Shown here: piece by piece, positions 6,555-13,304 of the stretch
How positions within the stretch are numbered: position 1 is the first letter of the stretch
Layout of the letters: each line of letters starts with the position of its first letter
Assembly (NCBI GenBank): GCA_013812265.1
Contig: JACCTQ010000022.1
Coordinates: 1 to 17,579, forward strand
DNA: 17,579 nt
Direction: 5' to 3'
Source: Actinomycetota bacterium
GTDB taxonomy: Bacteria; Actinomycetota; Thermoleophilia; Gaiellales; Gaiellaceae
Program-made: the position numbers and the translations under genes
The notes under the pieces: generated by a model
What the model saw: the letters and a program-made list of their open reading frames with translations, nothing else
Database searches by the model: none
Told to the model about the DNA's origin: nothing

Positions 6555-7312
6555 GCGGGGACCTCCTCCCGCACGAACCGGAGCTCGGGCACACGCTCGA
6601 GCGCGCCCACGTCACACGCCAGCTCGAGGAACGTCACGAGGCCGGCGCGCTCGCGGGGCCCGAAGCTATACCGCAGCTTCTCGAAGTAGCGGGCGAGGAA
6701 GCCCGGCGGGTAGCCGTAGCGCTCGCTCGCCTCGTAAGCAAGACGCTCGGGCTCGGCGCGCGCGCGCCGAACGGAGGTGACGAGCGCTTCCTCGAGCTCG
6801 AGCACGCCGCCGGGCACGGGCTCGGGCGCGGCCCACACGGCGAAGACCATGGGTAGCCCAGTGCGCTCGAGCCAGAGGCGCCCGAGGTCGTGATGCGGCG
6901 TGGGGTCCTGGAAAGCACTCAGGAGCGCTGCGTCGCCGATCAGGAGCTTCGCGTCGGCCTCTTCGTCCGCCGGAAGGTGTACCGCCCCGGGTAGCAGCAC
7001 CCTCGTGAGCACGACCGAGGTTGCGCTCTCCGGCGTGACGGCCACCGACAGTATGCGTTCGAGAGGGACGTGCGAGACGAGCTGGATCGAGTCCACTGCC
7101 CCCTCGGAGGAGACGCACAGCCGCGGCAGGATCTGCAGCCGCTCGGCGTGGCGGGCGTACTCGATCGAGGAAATGGGCGCGAGGTCGAGCTCGCCGTCGA
7201 GCAGTCTGCGGTTCAGCTCCGTCGGAACACCCGAGATCTCTTCCACGTCGGCCTCGAGCCGGTGGAAGACCGGCGCCATGTTGACGTAGGAGATGCGCCC
7301 CAGCCGGATCAT
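6551..7312 (-). CDS. mqnA: Chorismate dehydratase
   Basis: MqnA converts chorismate to 3-[(1-carboxyvinyl)oxy]benzoate, the first committed step of the futalosine menaquinone pathway. The 253-residue protein has the periplasmic-binding-protein-like fold of the family. Visible family blocks are GRISYVNMAPVF at the N-terminus, GELDLAPISSIEYAR, SVAVTPESATSVVLTRVLL, LLIGDAALL and DLGRLWLERTGLPMVFAVWAA. No signal peptide is present, so it is cytosolic. The start is ATG 7312, directly matching the conserved N-terminus; only a weak ribosome site is seen, and an 8-codon mini-ORF ends in an overlap with this ATG. Its product feeds MqnE, encoded immediately upstream. Confidence 0.93.
   Translation of the reverse strand: MIRLGRISYVNMAPVFHRLEADVEEISGVPTELNRRLLDGELDLAPISSIEYARHAERLQILPRLCVSSEGAVDSIQLVSHVPLERILSVAVTPESATSVVLTRVLLPGAVHLPADEEADAKLLIGDAALLSAFQDPTPHHDLGRLWLERTGLPMVFAVWAAPEPVPGGVLELEEALVTSVRRARAEPERLAYEASERYGYPPGFLARYFEKLRYSFGPRERAGLVTFLELACDVGALERVPELRFVREEVPA
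6562..6569 (-). promoter_or_regulatory. Strong ribosome binding site for the TTG start of the VOC gene
   Basis: GGAGGAGG on the minus strand lies 7 nt before TTG 6554-6552, inside the last codons of mqnA. It supports a TTG start overlapping the mqnA stop. Confidence 0.7.
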
Positions 7313-7337
7313 TGCGCAGGGATGGTCTGGCTCATCT

Positions 7338-8465
7338 TCACCACCGGCGCAGCTCGTTGTAGAGCGTGTCTCGCTGCACGGGAATCCGCCCGGCGTCGGT
7401 CACGAAGCGGACGAGCTCACCGATCTTCTGCTCCGTCTCCGTGCGGGCGCCCGCAGCATGGAAGATCTGCTCGCGGACGACCGTGCCCTGCACGTCGTTG
7501 GCGCCGAAGTGGAGCGCCACCTGCGCGAGCGGCATGCCCATCATGATCCAGTAGGCCTTGATGTTCTGGATGTTGTCGAGCATCAACCGCGACACGGCGA
7601 TCATCTTCAGGTCGTCGCTCCCCGTCGTGTGGCGCCAGCCGCGCCGCTCGAAGACGGTGTTCTCGGGATGGAACGCGAGCGGGATGAATGCGAGGAAGCC
7701 GCCGGTCTCGTCCTGCAGGTCCCGCAGACGAAGCCAGTGGTCGACGCGCTCCTCGTACGTCTCCACGTGACCGTAGAGCATCGTGCAGTGCGTCGGGATC
7801 CCCAGGCGATGCGCGGTGCGGTGCGTGTGGAACCAGAAGTCGGAGTGCTCCTTGCCCGGCGCGACCAGGCGCCGGACGCGGTCGGCGAAGACCTCGGCGC
7901 CGCCGCCCGGAAGCGATCCGAGGCCGGCACTCTTGAGCTCGACCAGCACCTCCTCGTGCGAAAGGCCCGAGAGCTTGGTCATGTGGTGGATCTCGCTCGC
8001 GGTGAAGAGCTTCAGGTGCACCTGCGGCATCGCCTGCTTGAGCAGCCGGACGACCTCGACGTAGTAGTCGAAATCGAGGTGCGGGCTCTCCCCGCCGACC
8101 ATGTGGATCTCGGTGAAGCCGGTCAGCTCCCGTTGCCGCAGCGCGTCCTCGACGAGCTGCTCGGCCGTGAACGTGTAGGCGTCGCTCTGCTTCTGCGTGA
8201 CCGCAAAGGCGCAGAACTTGCACTTCACGCGGCAGACGTTCGTCTGGTTCAAATACAGGTTCTGAACGAAGTAGACCTCGTCGCTCCCACCCCGCTTGCG
8301 CCGCGCCAGGTCGGCGAGATCGCCGAGGCCCAGAAGATCGTTGGACTCGAGCAGCTCAAGGCCGTCCTCGAAGTCGAGGCGCTCGTTCGCCTCCACCTTC
8401 TCGCGGATCGCGTCCAGCGCGCCGATACGGTCGACGACGGCCATCAGTGGCTCGACCGGTGACAT
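7338..8465 (-). CDS. mqnE: Aminofutalosine synthase (radical SAM)
   Basis: MqnE joins the MqnA product to S-adenosylmethionine by radical chemistry to give 6-amino-6-deoxyfutalosine. The 375-residue protein has the cluster motif C78-x3-C82-x2-C85 (CRVKCKFC) followed by AFAVTQK. Blocks typical of MqnE are EIHMVGGESPH, HLKLFTASEIHHMTK, LGSLPGGGAEVFADRVRRL, TMLYGHVETYEERVDHW, ETGGFLAFIPLAFHPENT and LMLDNIQNIKAYW. The start is taken as ATG 8465, 7 nt after the stop of the prenyl synthase gene; ATG 8444 is possible. A purine-rich GGAGAGGA lies rather far upstream. The gene is followed by mqnA after a 25-nt gap. Confidence 0.94.
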   Translation of the reverse strand: MSPVEPLMAVVDRIGALDAIREKVEANERLDFEDGLELLESNDLLGLGDLADLARRKRGGSDEVYFVQNLYLNQTNVCRVKCKFCAFAVTQKQSDAYTFTAEQLVEDALRQRELTGFTEIHMVGGESPHLDFDYYVEVVRLLKQAMPQVHLKLFTASEIHHMTKLSGLSHEEVLVELKSAGLGSLPGGGAEVFADRVRRLVAPGKEHSDFWFHTHRTAHRLGIPTHCTMLYGHVETYEERVDHWLRLRDLQDETGGFLAFIPLAFHPENTVFERRGWRHTTGSDDLKMIAVSRLMLDNIQNIKAYWIMMGMPLAQVALHFGANDVQGTVVREQIFHAAGARTETEQKIGELVRFVTDAGRIPVQRDTLYNELRRW

Positions 8466-8472
8466 CGCCGGT

Positions 8473-9372
8473 CTACCGGTTCCTCTCCACCGCGGCGTAC
8501 GTCAGAGCCTCGAGCTCTTCCCGGTGCAGCTCGCCGTTCAGTGACGCCCTCGCGCGCTCCGCGTACATGAGCGCGGTCTCGCGAGCCTGGTCGAGCGCGC
8601 CCGTCGCCGCGACCCGAACAAGAGCGCCCTCCAGCGACCCGCCGGCGAGCGCTCGTCGCACGATCTGATCTTCCCGAGCAGCCAGCAGCAGCGGAAGCGT
8701 CGGCGTTCCCTCGCGCAGATCGGTGCCGGGCACCTTGCCGGTGTCGGCGGCATCACCGGCGCAGTCGAGGATGTCGTCCGCGATCTGGAATGCGATCCCG
8801 AGCGTCCGGCCGAACTCGCCCGAGCCGCCGGCCAGCCGGCACGCCGCTTCGAAGAGCTTTCCGGTCTTGAGCGTGCAGCGCTCGAGATAGCTCTCGATTG
8901 TCGTGTCGGGGTCAAATGCCTGCCGGCGCTGCAGCGCCTCGCCACGGGAGAGCGCGACGGCAGCCTCTGCGAGCACCCCGACGGCCCGAGCGTCTCTCGT
9001 CGTCGCGAGCTCCGCGAAGCCCCGCGCGAAGAGGAAGTCGCCGGTCGCGACGGCCGCTCCCGAGCCGTACGTGCTCCAGACCGAGGGTCTTCCATGTCGA
9101 AGCGCCGCACGATCGACGAGGTCGTCGTGGACGAGAGTCGCCATGTGCACGAGCTCGATCGCGGCGCCGGCGGCGACGGGAGGCTCGGACCCGGGCGGAG
9201 CCGCGAGAAAAGCGAGCAACGGGCGCAGGCGCTTTCCGCCCGTGAGTGCCTCACCCGCGGCCGTGGCCGCGAGTCCCGGATACCCGGCGAGGGCCGCCTC
9301 GAGCCGCACCTCGACAGCCTCCAGATAACCATCGAGACCCGGTGTCTCGCGAACGGAGGCGAGTGCCGTCAC
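8473..9372 (-). CDS. Polyprenyl diphosphate synthase (menaquinone side chain)
   Basis: A trans-isoprenyl diphosphate synthase of 299 residues that extends an allylic diphosphate with isopentenyl diphosphate. It has GGKRLRP (45-51), the first aspartate-rich motif DDLVD (83-87) and the second DDILD (199-203), plus KTGKLFEAA. The residue five places before the first motif is alanine, consistent with a long-chain product, so a heptaprenyl/octaprenyl-type synthase for the menaquinone tail is most likely; chain length cannot be fixed by reading. The start is GTG 9372, overlapping the methyltransferase stop (GTGA), with GGAG about 9 nt upstream. The frame is open well beyond this start but lacks family sequence there. 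Confidence 0.9.
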   Translation of the reverse strand: MTALASVRETPGLDGYLEAVEVRLEAALAGYPGLAATAAGEALTGGKRLRPLLAFLAAPPGSEPPVAAGAAIELVHMATLVHDDLVDRAALRHGRPSVWSTYGSGAAVATGDFLFARGFAELATTRDARAVGVLAEAAVALSRGEALQRRQAFDPDTTIESYLERCTLKTGKLFEAACRLAGGSGEFGRTLGIAFQIADDILDCAGDAADTGKVPGTDLREGTPTLPLLLAAREDQIVRRALAGGSLEGALVRVAATGALDQARETALMYAERARASLNGELHREELEALTYAAVERNR

Positions 9373-10055
9373 CGGGCGACTCCGACGTGAAGCGCCACGA
9401 TCCCGCCCGCGAGCAATCGGTAGACGACTCGCTCGAAGCCCGCGCGGCGGACGAGCCCGGCGAGATCGTCGGGTCCGGGGAAGCGCCGAACGCTGCGGGG
9501 CAAGTACGTATACGCCGAGCCCCCGGGAAGAACCTTCCCGGCGGCCGGGATGAGGACGTCGAACCACAAACGGTAGAACGGTGCGAGGACGCCGCGCGGA
9601 CGCGTGATCTCCAGGATGGCCAGTCGCCCGCCCGGGCGCAGCACACGCCGAAGCTCGGACAGCCCGAGCTCGAGGTCATCGAGGTTGCGAACGCCGAAGC
9701 CGACGGTGGCCGCATCGAACGACGCGTCCTCGAAAGGAAGCGTGAGCAGATCGCCGCGGACCCACTTCACGTCGCCTGACTTGCGGCGCGCGCGCTCCAG
9801 CATGCGCTCGGAGAAGTCGATGCCCACCACCTCGCCGCTCCCCGCCCGGAGAGCGGCGACGGCGAGGTCGCCGGTCCCGCAGCATCCGTCGAGCACACGG
9901 TCTCCCGGTCGCACAGCTGCCTCCACGGTGATCCGCCTCCAGCGGCGATCGAGCCCGGCGGTCATCAGACGGTTCATCGCGTCGTACACGGGCGCGATGC
10001 GGTCGAACATCGCCCGCACGCCGTCCGCCGGCAGGCGGCCGGCTCCGGCGGTCAT
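9369..10055 (-). CDS. ubiE: Demethylmenaquinone methyltransferase
   Basis: The UbiE/MenG methyltransferase adds the ring methyl group from S-adenosylmethionine in the last step of menaquinone synthesis. The 228-residue protein has FDRIAPVYDAMNRLMTAGLD at its N-terminus, the SAM-binding motif VLDGCCGTGDLA, the acidic VVGIDFSERML strand end, and the family block LPFEDASFDAATVGFGVRN followed by ELRRVLRPGGRLAILE. It starts with ATG 10055, overlapping the ubiX stop (ATGA), and its own stop overlaps the prenyl synthase start. Because the organism uses the futalosine route, this step acts on the decarboxylated, prenylated intermediate. menG would be an equally valid symbol. Confidence 0.93.
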   Translation of the reverse strand: MTAGAGRLPADGVRAMFDRIAPVYDAMNRLMTAGLDRRWRRITVEAAVRPGDRVLDGCCGTGDLAVAALRAGSGEVVGIDFSERMLERARRKSGDVKWVRGDLLTLPFEDASFDAATVGFGVRNLDDLELGLSELRRVLRPGGRLAILEITRPRGVLAPFYRLWFDVLIPAAGKVLPGGSAYTYLPRSVRRFPGPDDLAGLVRRAGFERVVYRLLAGGIVALHVGVAR

Positions 10056-10642
10056 CCCTGCCCCCAGCGCCTGGCGAGCGCGTTCTCGAGGCCGAGCTGG
10101 TCGAGGCAGCGGCTGACCACGAAGTCGACCAGGTCGTCCAACGTCTCGGCGCCGTGGTAGAAGCCCGGTGCGGCGAAGAGGATGACGGCACCGGCTTGTC
10201 TGAGCCGCAGCATGTTCTCCAGATGAATGGTCGAGAGCGGCGTCTCGCGTGGTACGAGCACGAGCTTCCGCCCTTCCTTGAGGGCGACGCTGACCGCGCG
10301 GTGAATCAGGTTCGCCATCGCGCCGGTCGCGACGGTCCCCACCGTTCCCATCGAGCAGGGGCAGACGACGTACGCGTCGACTTTCGCCGAGCCGCTCGCG
10401 TAGGGGGCTTTGAAATCGTTCGGGTCGTACACGCGTGCGGCGCCGCCGGCAGGCTCGATGAAGCGTGCGAGCGTCTCGTCCCGCGGCAACCGCGGGTCGC
10501 CGTAGAGCTCGGTCGCCAGCACCTCGACTCCGGCTGACGAGGCGGAGATGCCGACCTCGCAGTCCGCGGCCGCGAGCGCCTCCAGCAGGCGAGCCGCGTA
10601 CGGGGCGCCGGAGGCGCCCGTTACCCCGAGGAAGACATGCAT
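10052..10642 (-). CDS. ubiX: Flavin prenyltransferase UbiX
   Basis: UbiX prenylates reduced FMN to make the cofactor of UbiD decarboxylases. The 196-residue protein has the N-terminal GVTGASGAPYAARLLEAL flavin-binding segment, CPCSMGTVGTVATGAMANLIHRA, and the LVLVPRETPLSTIHLENM block with the conserved Arg and Glu near the prenyl phosphate site. In the futalosine pathway a UbiX/UbiD-like pair (also named MqnM/MqnL) removes the carboxyl group of the prenylated naphthoate; the matching ubiD gene lies at 13301-14800. ubiX follows qcrC after a 19-nt gap and thus ties the respiratory and biosynthetic halves of the train. The ribosome site is weak. Confidence 0.94.
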   Translation of the reverse strand: MHVFLGVTGASGAPYAARLLEALAAADCEVGISASSAGVEVLATELYGDPRLPRDETLARFIEPAGGAARVYDPNDFKAPYASGSAKVDAYVVCPCSMGTVGTVATGAMANLIHRAVSVALKEGRKLVLVPRETPLSTIHLENMLRLRQAGAVILFAAPGFYHGAETLDDLVDFVVSRCLDQLGLENALARRWGQG

Positions 10643-10661
10643 GCGCGGCTCGCCGGGCGGG

Positions 10662-11474
10662 CTACTTCGGGCCCTTGGAGGCGTCGAGGAAGATTCCGAT
10701 GTTCCTGAGGTTCTCGTCGCCGAGACCCTGGAAGGGCGGCATGCGCTGGTTCCCGAACTTCGCCGGATTGGCGACGTACTGCCGGAAGTAGTCGACGCCC
10801 TTGTTGGAGGCGCCGATCTCCGTCAGCTCGGGCGCGCCCAGGTTGGCTGCACCGGAGCCGAGGTAGATGTGGCAGTTCAGACACGACGATTCGGCGAACA
10901 GCCGCGCACCGGCTTCCGCCTCCTGCGGCAACTGCTGCTGCTCGACCCACTCCGGCACGGCCAGCACCGCCTCGGTGCCGAGCGACTCCCTGGCCGTCGC
11001 TCCCTTATACGTCAGCACACCCATCGAGACCACGGTCAGGATGGCCGCCACGATGGCCACCGGCCGGCGGAGCAGCTTGCGCTCACGCCGCAGGTCGATG
11101 AACGGCAGCGCGAGCAGCAGCATGAGCGCGATGGTGGGAACCCCGACCGTGCCCAGGATGACCGAGTCGGGCCACTTGAAGATCCGCAGGAGGTAGAAGA
11201 GGAAGTAGAAGTACCAGTCCGGGCGCGGGATGAAGTTGGTCGTGCCGGGGTCCGCCTCCTCGCCGTACAGGACGCCGAGCGCGCCCGAGGCGTCGGGCTC
11301 TTCCTCGGCGGTGAGCTTCCAGATCACCGCGAGCGCAGCGATCACCGAGACCACGACGAGGCTCATCACCGTGTCGTGGAACATCGCGTAGGGGTAGAAC
11401 GGCTTCCCGCGCTCGTTGACGTCCCGCTTGTAGCGCTGGTACGCCTCCCGCCTCTCGTCCAGCCTACGACTCAC
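10662..11474 (-). CDS. qcrC: Menaquinol:cytochrome c reductase, subunit IV/cytochrome c fusion
   Basis: A 270-residue fusion of a cytochrome b6f subunit IV-like membrane domain and a C-terminal mono-haem cytochrome c, the layout of Bacillus subtilis QcrC. The membrane part has about three hydrophobic helices and the quinol-oxidation-site motif PDWY (85-88), the form typical of menaquinol-oxidising complexes. The cytochrome c domain carries C198-x2-C201-H202 (CLNCH) and a likely axial methionine, M245, in QRMPPF. The haem domain should face the outside. The start is GTG 11474, overlapping the qcrB stop (GTGA). The frame continues upstream to 12119, antiparallel to nothing but overlapping qcrB, so the longer form is rejected. 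Confidence 0.92.
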   Translation of the reverse strand: MSRRLDERREAYQRYKRDVNERGKPFYPYAMFHDTVMSLVVVSVIAALAVIWKLTAEEEPDASGALGVLYGEEADPGTTNFIPRPDWYFYFLFYLLRIFKWPDSVILGTVGVPTIALMLLLALPFIDLRRERKLLRRPVAIVAAILTVVSMGVLTYKGATARESLGTEAVLAVPEWVEQQQLPQEAEAGARLFAESSCLNCHIYLGSGAANLGAPELTEIGASNKGVDYFRQYVANPAKFGNQRMPPFQGLGDENLRNIGIFLDASKGPK

Positions 11475-12259
11475 TTGGCGTAACCTCCTCGCGGGCCTGG
11501 CTGGACGAGCCCGGCGCGGCCCTCGGGCGGCGCCTCCACGCGCTCTTCGCCCGCTGCCTCGGGAGACCAGGGCGGGGAGCTCACACCCAGGCGGATGACC
11601 AGGTACAAATGCAGCCCGATGAGGGCGAACAGGCCGCCGGGAATCAGCAGCATGTGCATGGCGTAGAACCGGCTCAGTGTCTCGTTGCCGATCTCGGCGC
11701 CGCCCTGGAGGAACTGCGCCAAGAAGGGTCCGAGGAATGGAGCCGTGCCGTTCAGGTTGATTCCTACGACGGTCGCCCAGTAGGCGGTCTGGTCCCACGG
11801 CAGCAGGTAACCCGTGAATCCTTCGAGCATGCCCAGCACGAGCAGCAGGACGCCGATGATCCAGTTGAGCTCGCGCGGGTACTTGTACGCGCCGAACAGG
11901 AAGACGCGCGCCATGTGGAAGAACATCAGGATGATGAAGACGCTCGCACCCCAGCGGTGCATGCCGCGGACGAGCCAGCCGAAGGTGAGGTCGTCGGTGA
12001 TGAAGCGGATCGACTCGTACGCCTTGTCCGGATCGGGCTTGTAGTACATGGCGAGGACCACGCCGGTCACGGTCTGAACGATGAAGGCCGTCAGCGTCGC
12101 CGAGCCGAGCGTGTGCCACCAGCTCGTGTCGCCCGGGACCTTGCGCAACAGGAAGTAGCGAAGCCCCCCGATCAGTCCGGAGCGCTCCTCGAGCCAGTCG
12201 ATGGGGTACGCGATGAGCTGCTCGAGCTTCTGGCGGCGGGCTGACTTACGTCGCGGCAT
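11471..12259 (-). CDS. qcrB: Menaquinol:cytochrome c reductase, cytochrome b6-like subunit
   Basis: The 262-residue membrane protein carries both b haems of the complex. Paired haem ligands are H101/H115 and H202/H217. The second pair is separated by 14 residues, as in cytochrome b6 rather than mitochondrial-type cytochrome b. GFTGYLLPWDQTAYWA (148-162) matches the family segment near the quinol-oxidation site. At the position of the cysteine that binds the extra covalent haem in b6 and Bacillus QcrB (FYCLGG), this protein seems to have threonine 50 (WHTLGS). The C-terminal tail is hydrophilic. The start is ATG 12259, 12 nt after the qcrA stop, with purine-rich GAGAGACGAG upstream. Confidence 0.93.
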   Translation of the reverse strand: MPRRKSARRQKLEQLIAYPIDWLEERSGLIGGLRYFLLRKVPGDTSWWHTLGSATLTAFIVQTVTGVVLAMYYKPDPDKAYESIRFITDDLTFGWLVRGMHRWGASVFIILMFFHMARVFLFGAYKYPRELNWIIGVLLLVLGMLEGFTGYLLPWDQTAYWATVVGINLNGTAPFLGPFLAQFLQGGAEIGNETLSRFYAMHMLLIPGGLFALIGLHLYLVIRLGVSSPPWSPEAAGEERVEAPPEGRAGLVQPGPRGGYAK

Positions 12260-12271
12260 GCGGCTCGTCTC

Positions 12272-13240
12272 TCATTCGGGAGGCTGGATCGGGTACAGCC
12301 ACGACTCGAGCCCGTCCACGTGCTGACCGGGGCCGGCGAGACGGTAGCGCTTGATGCGGGCGTCCTTGCCCTCGCCCTGCACCTCGGAGACGCTGTAGGT
12401 CTTGCCGAGGAAGAGGCGCCCGTTTCGGATCGAGAACTCGTAGCGGTCGAGCGCACGGACCGGCGGGCCTGCGGTGCGGTTGCCCTCGATGTCGTAGGCG
12501 CCGCCGTGACACGGGCAGCCGAAGTTGGACGGCTGCGTGGGGGTCAGCTCGACCTGCGTGCCGCCTTCGCCCCTCACGATCTTCTTTTTGTCCTCTTCGC
12601 TCGGGCCACCGGGCTGTACGGGGCAGCCCAGGTGCACGCAGCGGTTCGAGACGACCGTGAAGCTCGGGCGCCCTTCTAGAGGGCCGTTGTTCCGGACGTA
12701 GGCGGTGCGCCGGGATACTTCGCCCGCGTCGGGATCCTCGAGGAAGGTTGCGATCCTCCACTCGCCCTCCGGGTAGTCGCCGAGGGTTCCGACGTCGACC
12801 TCCTCGGTCTCCTGATCGGTGAAAGCGGGCAGCACCGCGAATCCGAGTACCGGCAGCGTGACGATGCCGCCTATCGCCGCACCGAGCCCGAGCGTCGCGC
12901 CCTCGAGGAACTTGTTGCGCGGGAACCGGTCGATCTCCGCTTCGTCGTGGGGCGCCGGCATCGCTGCCTCGCCTTTGTGGGCCGGAATCGGCTCGACAGA
13001 GCGCCGTGCAGGAGCAGGCCCGCCGGCCGGCTCTTCGTGCAGGTCCATCCGCCGGTGCTCTGTCGTCGCGTCGCGAACCCAGAGGAATCCGAAGATGACA
13101 GTGATGAGGGCTCCGGCCGCGACCGCCGGCCAGCTGACCACGAGACCGGCGAGGATGCAAACGATCCCGACCGCGAAACCGACGGGCCACAGACTGGGGG
13201 CCGGGAGATGAGGCCCTTGGTCGCCGCCGCTTCGTTCCAC
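12272..13240 (-). CDS. qcrA: Menaquinol:cytochrome c reductase, Rieske iron-sulfur subunit
   Basis: A 322-residue protein with three predicted membrane helices (about 17-37, 38-56 and 113-139) and a C-terminal Rieske domain. Cluster and disulfide residues are C201, H203, C206 and C242, C244, H245 (CVHLGC and CPCHGG). The segment before the third helix, FPRNKFLEGATLG, resembles a Tat-type QcrA motif but lacks the twin arginine. Two extra N-terminal helices also occur in actinobacterial QcrA; the segment HLPAPSLWP recalls small cytochrome oxidase subunits, though that is weak. The start is GTG 13240 with GGAGG about 10 nt upstream. First gene of the train, passing electrons from menaquinol to the cytochrome c domain of QcrC. 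Confidence 0.93.
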   Translation of the reverse strand: MERSGGDQGPHLPAPSLWPVGFAVGIVCILAGLVVSWPAVAAGALITVIFGFLWVRDATTEHRRMDLHEEPAGGPAPARRSVEPIPAHKGEAAMPAPHDEAEIDRFPRNKFLEGATLGLGAAIGGIVTLPVLGFAVLPAFTDQETEEVDVGTLGDYPEGEWRIATFLEDPDAGEVSRRTAYVRNNGPLEGRPSFTVVSNRCVHLGCPVQPGGPSEEDKKKIVRGEGGTQVELTPTQPSNFGCPCHGGAYDIEGNRTAGPPVRALDRYEFSIRNGRLFLGKTYSVSEVQGEGKDARIKRYRLAGPGQHVDGLESWLYPIQPPE

Positions 13241-13276
13241 TCTTTGTGCGCCTCCGGTCCGCTTACCTATGGGGAT

Positions 13277-13304
13277 TCAATAGATCGCGCGTAGCACTTG
13301 TCAA
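13277..13304 (-). promoter_or_regulatory. Probable promoter of the qcr-mqn gene train
   Basis: A perfect -35 hexamer TTGACA (13304-13299) overlaps the ubiD stop codon. A -10 candidate TATTGA (13282-13277) follows at 16 nt; TTGAAT (13280-13275) at 18 nt is an alternative. It leaves a short leader of about 30 nt before the qcrA GTG. It is the only strong promoter-like site seen ahead of the eleven co-directional genes. Confidence 0.6.

Noticed and set aside
6082..6615. Upstream extension of mqnC across the VOC gene
   Set aside because: Translation there is arginine-rich filler; GTG 6081 has a good ribosome site and matches the conserved N-terminus.
7293..8462. 389-codon plus-strand open frame antisense to mqnE
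   Set aside because: It mirrors mqnE codon for codon and shows no independent motif.
9373..9567. Upstream extension of the polyprenyl synthase into ubiE
   Set aside because: No family sequence before residue 1 of the GTG 9372 form, and it would overlap the methyltransferase.
11475..12119. Upstream extension of qcrC across qcrB
   Set aside because: qcrB is clearly coded in the other frame; GTG 11474 overlaps its stop as elsewhere in this train.
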